NCBI GenBank assembly: GCA_963691705.1
Contig: OY829542.1
Location: 30,738,579-30,802,578 of the forward strand
Length of the DNA: 64,000 bases
Direction of reading: 5' to 3'
Origin: Viola odorata
Lineage: Eukaryota; Streptophyta; Magnoliopsida; Malpighiales; Violaceae
How positions within the stretch are numbered: the stretch's first letter is position 1; each line of letters begins with the position of its first letter. A program made the translations under genes and the position numbers. Positions 11,316 to 19,753 of this stretch are shown here, piece by piece. The notes beneath the pieces are model-generated. The model ran no database searches. It was not told the DNA's origin and saw nothing but the letters and a program-made list of their open reading frames with translations.

Positions 11316-13652
11316 CTAGCCTGCCGCTTTAGCTCGGCGAAAGCCCTCCTCATTAAGGTGGCCAGATCTTCGTTTGAAAGCGGCAGTGACCTTATCGGGT
11401 TTGTACGTGTCGACCCCGTGGACTTCTTCAAAGCAAGCGACCAAAATAGCGGCAGTCTGCTCAACGTGCCACAGGCTCCTATCGGCTAACTCTTCCTCCA
11501 GGGCAGCTTTCTCCTTGGGCAAGGATGATTTCTCACTCTTCAAGGCAGTAACTTTGGCCCTCTCCGCTGCCAAGGCGACAGACTGTTCTTCTTTCTGCTC
11601 CTGATGAGCCAGCAATAAGTCCGTACGCTCCTCCAGCAACTTTTTCTTCTCATTCCGCTCTCGTGCTAATTCTTCTAAGGAGGAGGAAAGAGAAGCAGCC
11701 TGACGCTGCGCTTCCTCCGCCCAGTAATGAAACTGCATCATATTTGTAAAAAGGTTGGAGCGTAGTGAGTTCACCCTGTCAACCCCGGCCCTGGAAAGGA
11801 AGGCTTCCAGTTCTGTCGCAGACGCTAATACTTGGGAAGCCAGCAAAGCCGTAACCTCATCCGAGCCGTCACCCCCCAGTGCCGCCAGACCAGTGTTAAG
11901 TAGATCGTACAGTCCAACTTGATGGGTCACAGTAACGGCCCCACTTATCGGACTAAGATCCGCCACAAAGTTAAAAGTGGTACCTCCTTCACCATAACGA
12001 GCCGATAGGGGGATGCTTGAAGGAACGAAGGCCAGAGGAAAAGGAGGGCGAGCTTGTGTGGACGAACCTCCTGGAGCAAAATAAGCGCCATGAGGCTGAT
12101 AGCTTGAAAAATCTGGCATAACCTCCTGATATCCCATGTTGGAGGAATATGCGTGAACAGGACCACCAAAAGAATTGGGCGAAACCCCGAAAGTCTCGCC
12201 CGTGCCTAAGTTCTCCAAAAATTCTAACGGATTCCCTCCCTGGGGAATAGCCGTAGAGTCAAACCCGTCCGCAGGTCTGTTCCCCATCCCGGTGGTAGAG
12301 GAGGATGGATTTCTGCCCTCCTCTTCCGGCCGCTGTCTCTTCTTTGAGCCCGTCAGCATGTAGCCCAGATTCATATCGACTAAGGGAGGAGCGGAGGTAG
12401 CGACAATGATAGTATCCTGCCAAGAACGCGATATGAAATATAGAAAAAAGAAATCAAATCATGGCAGACATTGAAATGTAGCATATCATGGCTAAAAGGC
12501 ACCCTTACCGTAACAGCGTTGGGAGGAGGTGCTTCTGAAGAACCTGCCGCGTCCAGAGAAGGTGTAAGAGCGGTGACACTTCTCATTTTTCTCTTCTTTT
12601 TTCCTTTGGCAATGGCCTTAGGAGCCTTGGAAGAAGAAGAAGGCTGGGCAGGAGGAGCAGCGATGGTCACAAGGGGAACGCCTGAAGGAATGTCAGGATC
12701 CCCCACACCGGCCGAAGAAGAGGAAACTTAAACAAGAGTAGCGGAAGTAGCCGGAAGATCTGTGGGGTTATCAGTTGCTTCCGTGGAAGTAGTTCTCTCT
12801 TTTTCTTCTCTCCCTTGAGCCCTTTTCAAGCGTCTCCTTACGCTCTCAGGTTTATAGTTGGGATCCGTCGCTGCGAAAGCACAAAATAACGTCAGCATTA
12901 GTATCAGCGATAACAAAGAAAGGAGCAACGCGACACTCACGTTTAACACAAGATTGAATGTCCATTCTACAAGCCACTTGACGAATGTGAACGCTGATTT
13001 CCAGTTTGAGCAATGTGTTTAACTAGTCTTGTTCACATTTCGGAAGGGTCCCTGGTCGGCTCCAGACGTTGTCATCCACGTTTTGGTTAAACCCAGATCG
13101 CCACCAGGAACCAAGATCTCCAGGAAGATCTATCACAAAAAACTCCTTTTTTCAGGCATCAACGGAAGACTCGATATGGAGGAGTTTCCAAGTAAAAGAC
13201 TTCAGAGAGTCATCGTCAAAACGGGGCGATATCGTTATCACCCCCCGACATTTCATCAGCTTAAAAAGAGATTTAAGCAGTAGAAGGGAAGGGGAAGTAA
13301 TCCCTTTGTATTTGCAAAGTTCCAGAAAAGCATAAACACAACAATATGCATTTGGGGATAGTTGGGCCGGATTCAGATCGCCGGCAACAAGCAATTCTTT
13401 GACAAAAGAGTCAATGGGAAGCCGGAAGCCATAACGGAACATTTGCGCATACATGACCCTACGATTGTCCGTCAAAACGCTGTTCAAACGTAGTGACTCA
13501 AGGGCAACAGTGGTTTTATAATCATCAGGAATATCAGCATTATGGGCGGCCAAATACTCACGGAGAGCGGCCTCAGATGTGATAACACTAGCCGTAATAT
13601 CCATCCTTTTCTCATCGGCAGATTTCGACTCAGTACGGCGAGTCTTAGCCAT
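11316..13652 (-). pseudogene. Antisense ORF 4: spliced transposon-28-like protein, three stops
   Basis: Minus-strand gene with ATG at 13652 (context GCCATGGC). Three exons fit by frame arithmetic: 13652-12941 (712 nt, phase 1), 12870-12509 (362 nt, phase 0), 12416-11316 (1,101 nt), 724 codons plus stop. Introns are 12940-12871 (GTGAGT...TTCGCAG) and 12508-12417 (GTAAGG...TTGGCAG). N-terminal 170 residues resemble the plant 'putative gypsy-type transposon' family (PF04195, Transposase_28): FRYGFRLP, DLNPAQLSP, YAFLELC, PSLLLL, ISPRFD. The middle is serine/proline- and lysine-rich; the C-terminus is a long coiled coil (EELARERNEKKKLLEERTD). In-frame stops at 13152-13154, 13023-13025 and 12728-12730 break it. 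It is paralogous to antisense ORF 3. Function of the family is unknown. Confidence 0.8.
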
Positions 13653-13820
13653 GGCAGAATTAAAGAATTAAAAGATGAAGAAGACGATGGAGGAGAAAGG
13701 AAACACCTTCAGAGAAAAGCACTTCAAAGAGCCTTGAATAGTGGGGAGAAAATAAGACGGCTAAAAGAAAATATGAGAAAGTGGGATGATAAAAGAAAAG
13801 GGAAAAGAATAAATATTGGG

Positions 13821-13827
13821 TTTTATA
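13821..13827 (-). promoter_or_regulatory. TATA box of antisense ORF 4
   Basis: Minus-strand GGTTATAAAACCC places TATAAAA about 170 bp upstream of the ATG at 13652, with a pyrimidine-rich leader between. Confidence 0.6.
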
Positions 13828-13904
13828 ACCCTAATGATCGAACGAAACGACGAATGCCACAGTCGTTGCGTGGAAGCGGCATAAGGAACAGACTCAGGCA
13901 ATGA

Positions 13905-14268
13905 GTACAATCCTAGAAAAGCGCTACAATGCCTCGGTTTAGGTAAAGTACTCGAGCACGCTAGCCCGTAGCGTTGGAAGAAATGGACACGTGTGCCTGC
14001 ACAATCACGACTTTTCTAAGGAAAGGATAGCAAGCATTAAATGCTCTGAAAAGCAGGTACCATCTCTTGGGAAAAACAAGAGCGATATCGCAAGAAAGGA
14101 GATAACACAAGATGGCATTGATTAAAAGAATAGCGTTGGGTTAACGCGAAAAGGCGAAATGAAAATCAAATAGCAATAAAATACAAGTATTGTCGCACAA
14201 CAAGGCGTTATTACAAGACAAAGAAACAAATAAGCGGAAAATCTTCTAAATAGAGCAACCTCGATTAA
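13905..14268. other. Spacer between antisense ORFs 3 and 4
   Basis: About 360 bp with no credible frame. It would hold the 3' UTR of antisense ORF 3 and the upstream promoter of ORF 4. I see no AATAAA on the minus strand here. Confidence 0.5.
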
Positions 14269-16487
14269 TCATGGGCCTTCGCGAGCATCGCGATCACCAT
14301 TCCTCCACTTTTCTCCAGAAGAAGGAAGATCCTTCTGTCTCTTGGAAGCGTAATCGGCCAGCACTGACGAGTCAACAGTTCCCTGGCGATAGAGACTCAT
14401 AAATTCAGCGATACAAATATCCATGGTCTTGTTCTTCCACCAGGCTATCTTTGAAGGCACTTTGGACAAATCCGCATCACGAGATGCTATCTCTTCGCGA
14501 AGGAAGATATTCTTTCTGTCAGCCACCACCAATTCCACCTCCAGAAGGTCTGTCTTAGCCTTCCCTTTTGATTTTTCTCGAGCAAGCTCAGTGCGACAGT
14601 CGTCCAACTCCGCCCGGGTCCGCTCCTGAAGCTGCGACAGCTCCGTTACCTTCCCTAAAGCAGCATCTAGTTCTCCCTTTAAATCAAGAGAAGGCTGAAC
14701 CTTGTCACGCTGATCCTCGAAAAAGTAGTTTAGCTCGCGGAAGCAGGCCAGCATGTCAGTCAGAAGACGTGAATGTCGTACGTCGGGAGGACGCCGCAAG
14801 AACTCTTCTTTGTCCTTCGAAGAAGTAAACATTTGCCCCACTATCGGGCCCACTGGCTCCTTTCGAGATGACGGGTCCGATACCCCTAAAGCACGGAGAC
14901 CGTCGGTACCAAGGGAAGACAAGTCCAGCTGATAAGCGATGGGGCCTTGAAGACCTTGAGGGGAAAGATTGGCGATATAAGGAGGAGAGCAATTTTTTGC
15001 AGAATCACCAATGCCCGAAATCGAAGAAAGAAACAAAGGCTGAGGCTTCCGTGGGGGAGGAGCGATTGGATTCGGAGTTGGTAAGTTCACATCTGGAATA
15101 AAGGAGCGAATATGGGAGCTAGGACCGCCAGACACCGAGGGAGAGCCCACCGCTGCCGAAGCATCGTTAACCTTGGGAGGAATGGCAGAGGGCACCTTGG
15201 TAACTTCCGTCACTGCCAAGGGACCCGTAACGTGTAAGGCGTCAACTTCCTCGGAAGGAAACCCATTGATTTCCTCCACGGAAGGAACTGGTGGGTCAGA
15301 CTTCTCTTTGCGAACTCTCTTTATGAGACGCTCCGTTTCGACAACGATCTCTTCGCTATCGTCCTCGGTTGACTCCGCTGCAGGATCACCTTTTCTGGAC
15401 CTAAGTTTCATTCGTTGGGCAAGGGTGGCATGACGCAGCTCGGAACCAGTATCCATGCTTCCGCTATCACTATCAACCTCTTCAATCACGGGATTACTTG
15501 GGGCCACTCCCTTACCGCGAGACGGTAGCCAATTCTCAAGGAAACGGGAATGTCGAGCGATGTATTACGTGTCGCGACGGTTTTGTTTCTCCTTCCTCAC
15601 GGCGGAATAGGCGGACGACTAGAGCCTTCAGGTGGAGGAGAAGGGGGTAAGGTCTGAAGCGGCACCACATTCAGAGGAACGTCGCCTTCCCCAGAAGATC
15701 GACCTTCAGCGTTACCTGCCGATAAAATAGTTTAATATGACAAGAAAATCGAAGCGATAGGGCGATAAAAGAAAAACTCACCAACGACACACTCTGACAA
15801 AGGCCTGAATCGAGCAAATTCCCGAATGCGGAAAGGCCCTTCTATTTCTAATAAGGCGTTAACATTGGATACATCCATACTAGACAACACATCTGGTTCT
15901 CGCCAAGCGGCACTGGTAATCTCTCGGTTGAAACCACCGCGCCAATACTGAGAGGGCAAGCGAAGGGTGAAGAAGCCATTTTTCCAGTTGTCCACATTCT
16001 CTTCGAAACCTTGAAAATTCTGCCAGAAGAACCGAACAAGAGCACCATTCCATCTTGGGGTAATATCCACTAAGCAGTTGTGACACCTCAAGGTGAAAAA
16101 CGTGCGGAACAGATCGAGCGATGGAGCGAAAATATGCTTCATCTCACACGAGCGAAGAAAGGCGTAAAGCCCACACCAGGAAGGCGGAGTTATTTGAACA
16201 GGATTGAGATCGTAATGGTCTAGCAGCTTCATCAGAGAAGTATGAAGCGTGAGACGAAACCTGTAAGTAAACATCTTGAAATAAACCAACCGGAACGTCC
16301 CCCACATGGCATCAGTGAGCCGAGTATCCTTCAATGGGACAAAGGGGTGGTATCCCGTGGGAAAAGTGATACCGTTCTCCTCTAACTCAGCCCTCAAAAC
16401 CTCATTACAATAAAAAACACTACGAGCTCTCCTGACTTCGGGATCTAGAGGATTTTCGATAATTGCAGAGGGCCTAGCGCGAGACAT
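14269..16487 (-). CDS. Antisense ORF 3: spliced transposon-28-like protein
   Basis: Minus-strand gene, ATG chosen at 16487 (MSRARPSA), although an in-frame ATG 39 bp upstream exists. Exon 1 is 16487-15782 (706 nt, phase 1); intron 15781-15716 has GTGAGT...CGGCAG. The last block, 15507-14269, is an open frame of 412 codons. N-terminal domain resembles PF04195: TYRFRLTL, DLNPVQITP, YAFLRSC, APSLDLF, VDITPRW, VDNWKNGFF. The middle is acidic and proline-rich; the C-terminus is a coiled coil (LQERTRAELDDCRTELARE). Between 15715 and 15508 the frame must change by two bases and both usable frames hold a stop, so there is either a second intron or a frameshift I could not resolve. Its own TATA box lies at 16677. 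Role unknown; the family is carried by plant Tat-type elements. Confidence 0.65.
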
Positions 16488-16676
16488 AATGGAATGGAAA
16501 GTAAAGCTATGGCAATAGAGAAGCAAAATACCTAGAGCAGAGAACCAGTGAATCGGCCGTCAGCACCGGTGAGCAATTGCAGTAAAATCCCTCGAGAAGA
16601 AAGAAGCACAGAAGAAAGGAAATACGAAGAATTTCGAAATATTAGCAAAAAATACTAAAAGAGAAGAGCAAATTCC

Positions 16677-16684
16677 TTATAAAG
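16677..16684 (-). promoter_or_regulatory. TATA box of antisense ORF 3
   Basis: Minus-strand CCTTTATAAGG, about 190 bp upstream of the ATG at 16487, with a pyrimidine-rich leader. Confidence 0.55.
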
Positions 16685-16896
16685 GTTAAACCTAAAAAAG
16701 GAACAGCCTGTGAAAATAAAACACGTGCAGAGTGGAAAAGGACGCGTGGGCAGTCATCAATGTCTTTTGGGAGAAGACAGTTACTGACTGAAAACCGATA
16801 GGCGGTTGCACTCAGCGAAAGGCCTACTCCCGCGATAATCCTGGAAACATAAAGGAAGAAGAGCGGCAGAAGAGCGAAAAGAAATAAAAGCGTCAT

Positions 16897-16903
16897 TTTA
16901 TTA
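16897..16903 (-). terminator. Polyadenylation signal of antisense ORF 2
   Basis: Minus-strand AATAAAA about 47 bp past the stop of antisense ORF 2. Confidence 0.55.
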
Positions 16904-16949
16904 TTTGGAAAAGCCATACGTCATCTACAAAGAGGCATGGTATGCCCAA

Positions 16950-17381
16950 CTATTCGCCGTCAGACCAGGAGATGCCATAGCAGTAGACCACGTCATCATC
17001 ATCCTCACCTAAAAGCGATCGATCCTCACCAGCGAAAGGGAGAGGTTCCTCAACCCTCTCCCCCACGCGAGTGGATGATCGATCCGACTCCTCCTTGACA
17101 GATGGCGACACCGCTTTAACAGCTGAACAGGCAGAGGGAGCCCCTTGCGGTGACTGGTTAGGAAGGAAAGACGTTTCTTTCCCCTTCGAAAAGAAAGAAG
17201 CAAGAGAATCGAAGAATGACTTAGATGCCTTCGCAGCATCTTTCCTCCGCCTCTTGCGGCACCGTCGGCGAACAGGCGGCCTCCAGGGAGGCGACGGAGG
17301 AGGATTATCTGAATCAGGAGAAGTCAGAGGAGTTGGTGGAGAATCTCGGGCGAACGTATCTAAAAAATGAGAATCAGCCAT
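16950..17381 (-). CDS. Antisense ORF 2: small basic/acidic protein, unknown
   Basis: Complete 143-codon frame, ATG 17381 (MADSHFLDTF). Residues 15-35 are proline-rich; residues about 38-50 are strongly basic (RRRCRKRRRKDAAK), which resembles a nuclear localisation signal. The middle is serine-rich. The tail is acidic and aromatic (GEDDDDVVYCYGISWSDGE). I recognise no family. A TATA box at 17452-17460 lies about 75 bp upstream and AATAAAA about 47 bp downstream, so it looks like a complete, intronless transcription unit. It sits in the same direction as the other antisense ORFs. No stop or frameshift is present, unlike gag-pol, but the ORF is too short for that alone to prove selection. Confidence 0.6.
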   Translation of the reverse strand: MADSHFLDTFARDSPPTPLTSPDSDNPPPSPPWRPPVRRRCRKRRRKDAAKASKSFFDSLASFFSKGKETSFLPNQSPQGAPSACSAVKAVSPSVKEESDRSSTRVGERVEEPLPFAGEDRSLLGEDDDDVVYCYGISWSDGE

Positions 17382-17451
17382 GAGATCACAGAATATTAAT
17401 AAAAGGAAAAACCAGCAAGGAGACGAAGAATAACGAGGGGAAGAAGATCCC

Positions 17452-17460
17452 TTAAATAGC
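17452..17460 (-). promoter_or_regulatory. TATA box of antisense ORF 2
   Basis: Minus-strand GCTATTTAAGG about 75 bp upstream of the ATG at 17381; the leader between is T/C-rich. Confidence 0.55.
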
Positions 17461-17771
17461 CAGAAAATTGGGAAAAAAAGATCTTCGATCTTCCAACCCG
17501 ACTCTTGAGAGAAGACACGTGTACAGCCTGAAGTGCAGATATGGATTTACAGTCATGCCTGTTGAGATTTTCCCCTGATCGAGGAAAACCGCAAAATTAC
17601 CCAATCAGTTGCCAGGACAATAGCGGCGTAGATTTAATATTGAACAACCAATCAGGAAACCACCCAGTGGCTGAACCGTTTTCAGTTGGGCTAAGAATAT
17701 CTCCAAGAAAAAAAAAGACTAAGGGCGCATTAAAGAAGAAGAACAGTTGCAAAACGATGTACTAAAATCAG

Positions 17772-17781
17772 TTTATTTATT
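17772..17781 (-). terminator. Polyadenylation signal of antisense ORF 1
   Basis: Overlapping AATAAATAAA on the minus strand, about 75 bp past the stop of antisense ORF 1. Confidence 0.6.
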
Positions 17782-17854
17782 ACGGCCTAGGGGCCGGAAA
17801 GTACATTTACATGACAGGAGGAAAAGAGAAAAGGCCCAAAGGGAGCCATCGCTA

Positions 17855-18232
17855 TCAGGGATCAGAGCCAGCATCTTCAGGCACTTCGGGAAGGTCTCTC
17901 AGAGAATCCATGACCAGAATCAGATCATGGGAGGTGGCTCTCATCCCCTTCAAGTAGCACCCCAGCATATCCTTGCGCTGCTGCAGCATGGCAATCACCA
18001 CTTGAATCCGAGCGATGGAGGCAGCCAGCTTTGACACGCTCTCCAAAGGACTGAAATCCTCCAGAGACGTGGCTCCCAGCCTGGAATGAAGAGGGGTCAG
18101 CATTCCTTGCAGCTCCAGGATGTCCTCAGAGGTCTTGACCAGCATGTTCTCCAAGAACCCGATGTCGCCATCATTGAGGTTCCTGAGAGAATGACCCTTG
18201 GAAAGGAGGAAATTCTTAGTCAAATGATCCAT
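17855..18232 (-). CDS. Antisense ORF 1: small helical protein, unknown
   Basis: Complete 125-codon frame, ATG 18232 (MDHLTKNFLLSKG). It is rich in leucine and charged residues with heptad-like spacing (FLENMLVKTSEDILELQGML; VSKLAASIARIQVVIAMLQQ) and ends in an acidic tail (PEVPEDAGSDP). No signal peptide or clear membrane segment; probably an all-helical, possibly oligomeric protein. I recognise no family. TATA box at 18282-18288 is about 50 bp upstream of the ATG and AATAAATAAA lies about 75 bp past the stop, so it reads as a compact complete gene. It is the first of the four antisense ORFs counted from the 3' LTR. Confidence 0.6.
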   Translation of the reverse strand: MDHLTKNFLLSKGHSLRNLNDGDIGFLENMLVKTSEDILELQGMLTPLHSRLGATSLEDFSPLESVSKLAASIARIQVVIAMLQQRKDMLGCYLKGMRATSHDLILVMDSLRDLPEVPEDAGSDP

Positions 18233-18281
18233 GATGTGAATTGCCAGAGATGAGGAGAACGTGGGTGGAGAAAGCTCCCCA

Positions 18282-18288
18282 ATTTATA
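18282..18288 (-). promoter_or_regulatory. TATA box of antisense ORF 1
   Basis: Minus-strand GGCCTATAAATTGGGG, about 50 bp upstream of the ATG at 18232; spacing suits a short leader. Confidence 0.7.
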
Positions 18289-18518
18289 GGCCCCAAGAGA
18301 GAGGCCTTGGAAAGAACAAAGAGGTCCTCAAAAGGTGAGCCGTCCCGTCACCCTTAAAGACTGATAAGCCTGAAGCAGAAGCAAAGGTTGATGCTCGTAT
18401 GCTATCCGCGACATGGATGTTCGAAGGGATGCGAGATAAAGTATGGAAAAATGCCAAAAGGCACGATATCACGGGTAACCATGACGTAAAAGCCATATGG
18501 TTACCGGTATCCACAGTG

Positions 18519-18650
18519 TAAGGCCGCGTTGATGTCGCAGGTGGCCTTAGATGCGTAAAACCTCGTCGACATCGCAGGCATCTGGTGGTATAAAGCCGCG
18601 CTAATCGTAGGCAGCTGAGGGCGTAAAGCCGCGTCGATATCGTTGTTTCC
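18519..18650 (-). repeat. Four degenerate repeats upstream of antisense ORF 1
   Basis: Four imperfect units on the plus strand built on GTAAAGCCGCGTCGATATCG (also GTAAGGCCGCGTTGATGTCG, GTAAAACCTCGTCGACATCG, ATAAAGCCGCGCTAATCG), about 30-40 bp apart. They lie 230-370 bp upstream of the ORF 1 TATA box and 70-200 bp upstream of the plus-strand TATA box at 18720, so they could serve either promoter. Confidence 0.6.
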
Positions 18651-18718
18651 TTAAGCGTGAAAGAAAGACAGGGCCCGCGTGACCTCAAACCCCTGTAAGT
18701 ACAAAGTTTACTAACTTC

Positions 18719-18728
18719 TCTATAAATA
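18719..18728 (+). promoter_or_regulatory. Sense-strand internal TATA box
   Basis: CTATAAATACC on the plus strand about 45 bp upstream of a 38-codon ORF. It resembles the TATA context of the LTR (CTATAAATACC) but the surroundings differ. Confidence 0.5.
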
Positions 18729-18765
18729 CCTATCTCCTCCGTGTGTTTACAGTACACTTGAAAGG

Positions 18766-18882
18766 ATGATGGACCCAGAACGAATGCAAATCCACGACAT
18801 GACCTGGTTGCAGTCCTTGGCGGTATCACAAGTGACCCATCAGCAGCCCTTCTATGACATGAATAAAGTTGAGACTCCGTAA
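18766..18882 (+). CDS. Small sense ORF, 38 aa, unknown
   Basis: ATGATG at 18766 to TAA at 18880-18882, 38 residues. Starts MMDPERMQIHDMTW and ends MNKVETP; methionine- and glutamine-rich, no recognisable motif. A TATA box lies about 45 bp upstream, giving a leader of roughly 15-20 nt if transcription starts 30 bp after the TATA. It may be a real small gene of the element or simply the start of a non-coding transcript. Confidence 0.3.
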   Translation: MMDPERMQIHDMTWLQSLAVSQVTHQQPFYDMNKVETP

Positions 18883-19209
18883 GCCCTGCCAAGAGGCCAA
18901 ACAGACTAACATCGCTGGGCGAAAGCAATGCCCTCATGATCACGAGCGTAATAGCAGCGTCTCTCGTGGACCTCTTAACGCCTCAGAAAAATAGGTCTCT
19001 AGATAAGAATGAAGGACGGAATCCGCTTGTTCGCTGGAAAGCTTCAGAACTAAGTTCCAGCTTATCACTTAACACGGTTAACGTCGAGCAGTCAGAGAAA
19101 CTCGGAGATCCTGCAGACATACCGCCCCACGAAAGAACAAGTTTTCATCTAAGATTTCAGACATGGACAACCCTTGGTAAACACTCGGGCTCATTTTCAG
19201 TTGGGCTTA
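18883..19209. other. Spacer before Tat 3' LTR
   Basis: About 330 bp. No polypurine tract directly precedes the LTR: the last bases are CATTTTCAGTTGGGCTTA. A similar TTTTCAGTTGGGCT string occurs at 17679-17692. Confidence 0.55.
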
Positions 19210-19748
19210 TGATAACAATCAAGACAGCCCTAACGGTGCTACCACACTTGCGGCTCCCGCCGGGACGATTTCCCATAAGACCCGTAAGATATCTTCATAT
19301 CACCCGAGAATCAGCGAAGGATTCCTAGGATGGTCGACATCAGCGGGGGGGGGGGGGGGGGGGGGGGGGGACTCACGCGACTCTATACGCACGGCACCAT
19401 CCCATCCTAGGGACCCACGAGGTTATCGTTCCCGGCAGCCCCGTCAGATATCGCTCATGACGTCATCCATCGGTATCGCTTGTGATGCACCATCAGACAT
19501 CGCCTGGATTATTATCGCCAGGTATCGCCGTATAGGCCTATAAATACCCCTACTTTTCCAATCAGAAGGTAAGATCGAGATCACCCAGACGAACCTCTGT
19601 TGTTTTTGAAACCTGAACTGACTTAAGCATCGGAGTGTCTACGCCGGAGCCCCCCCTCCGGCGTTTTGCAGGTACATCCGACGTCGACCGCCACCGTTCC
19701 GATCAGGCACGACTCCGAATCTTACAAGACCGACATTGAATCTTATCA
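19210..19748 (+). repeat. Tat 3' LTR (539 bp)
   Basis: Same ends as the 5' LTR (TGATAAC...CTTATCA). TATA box CTATAAATA at 19538-19546. The poly-G run is 26 long (19345-19370). Confidence 0.95.
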
Positions 19749-19753
19749 ATTTT
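19749..19753. repeat. Target-site duplication ATTTT, right copy
   Basis: Pairs with 1782-1786; element A RT resumes at 19754. Confidence 0.95.

Larger units (their letters stand above)
1787..19748 (+). mobile_element. Tat-lineage Ty3/gypsy retrotransposon with antisense gene block
   Basis: A 17,962-bp element with LTRs at 1787-2317 and 19210-19748, plus a third truncated LTR at 3732-4234 created by an internal tandem duplication. Order: LTR, gag fragment, LTR, gag-pol (4320-10190), degenerate repeats, then four minus-strand ORFs and a small plus-strand ORF before the 3' LTR. Two RNase H domains in pol, a gag zinc motif of the C-H-GH-C type and antisense ORFs downstream of pol are known traits of the plant Tat lineage. 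By hand comparison the outer LTRs differ by roughly six or seven substitutions plus a few indels, so insertion looks recent. Perfect ATTTT duplication flanks it. Gag-pol is disabled, so any movement would need proteins from a relative. Confidence 0.93.

Noticed and set aside
17071..17370. 99-codon plus-strand ORF opposite antisense ORF 2
   Set aside because: Shadow of antisense ORF 2; no promoter on the plus strand, and the minus strand has TATA and polyadenylation signals.
18284..18943. 219-codon minus-strand ORF upstream of antisense ORF 1
   Set aside because: Runs through the repeat cluster and over the TATA box of antisense ORF 1; composition is not protein-like.
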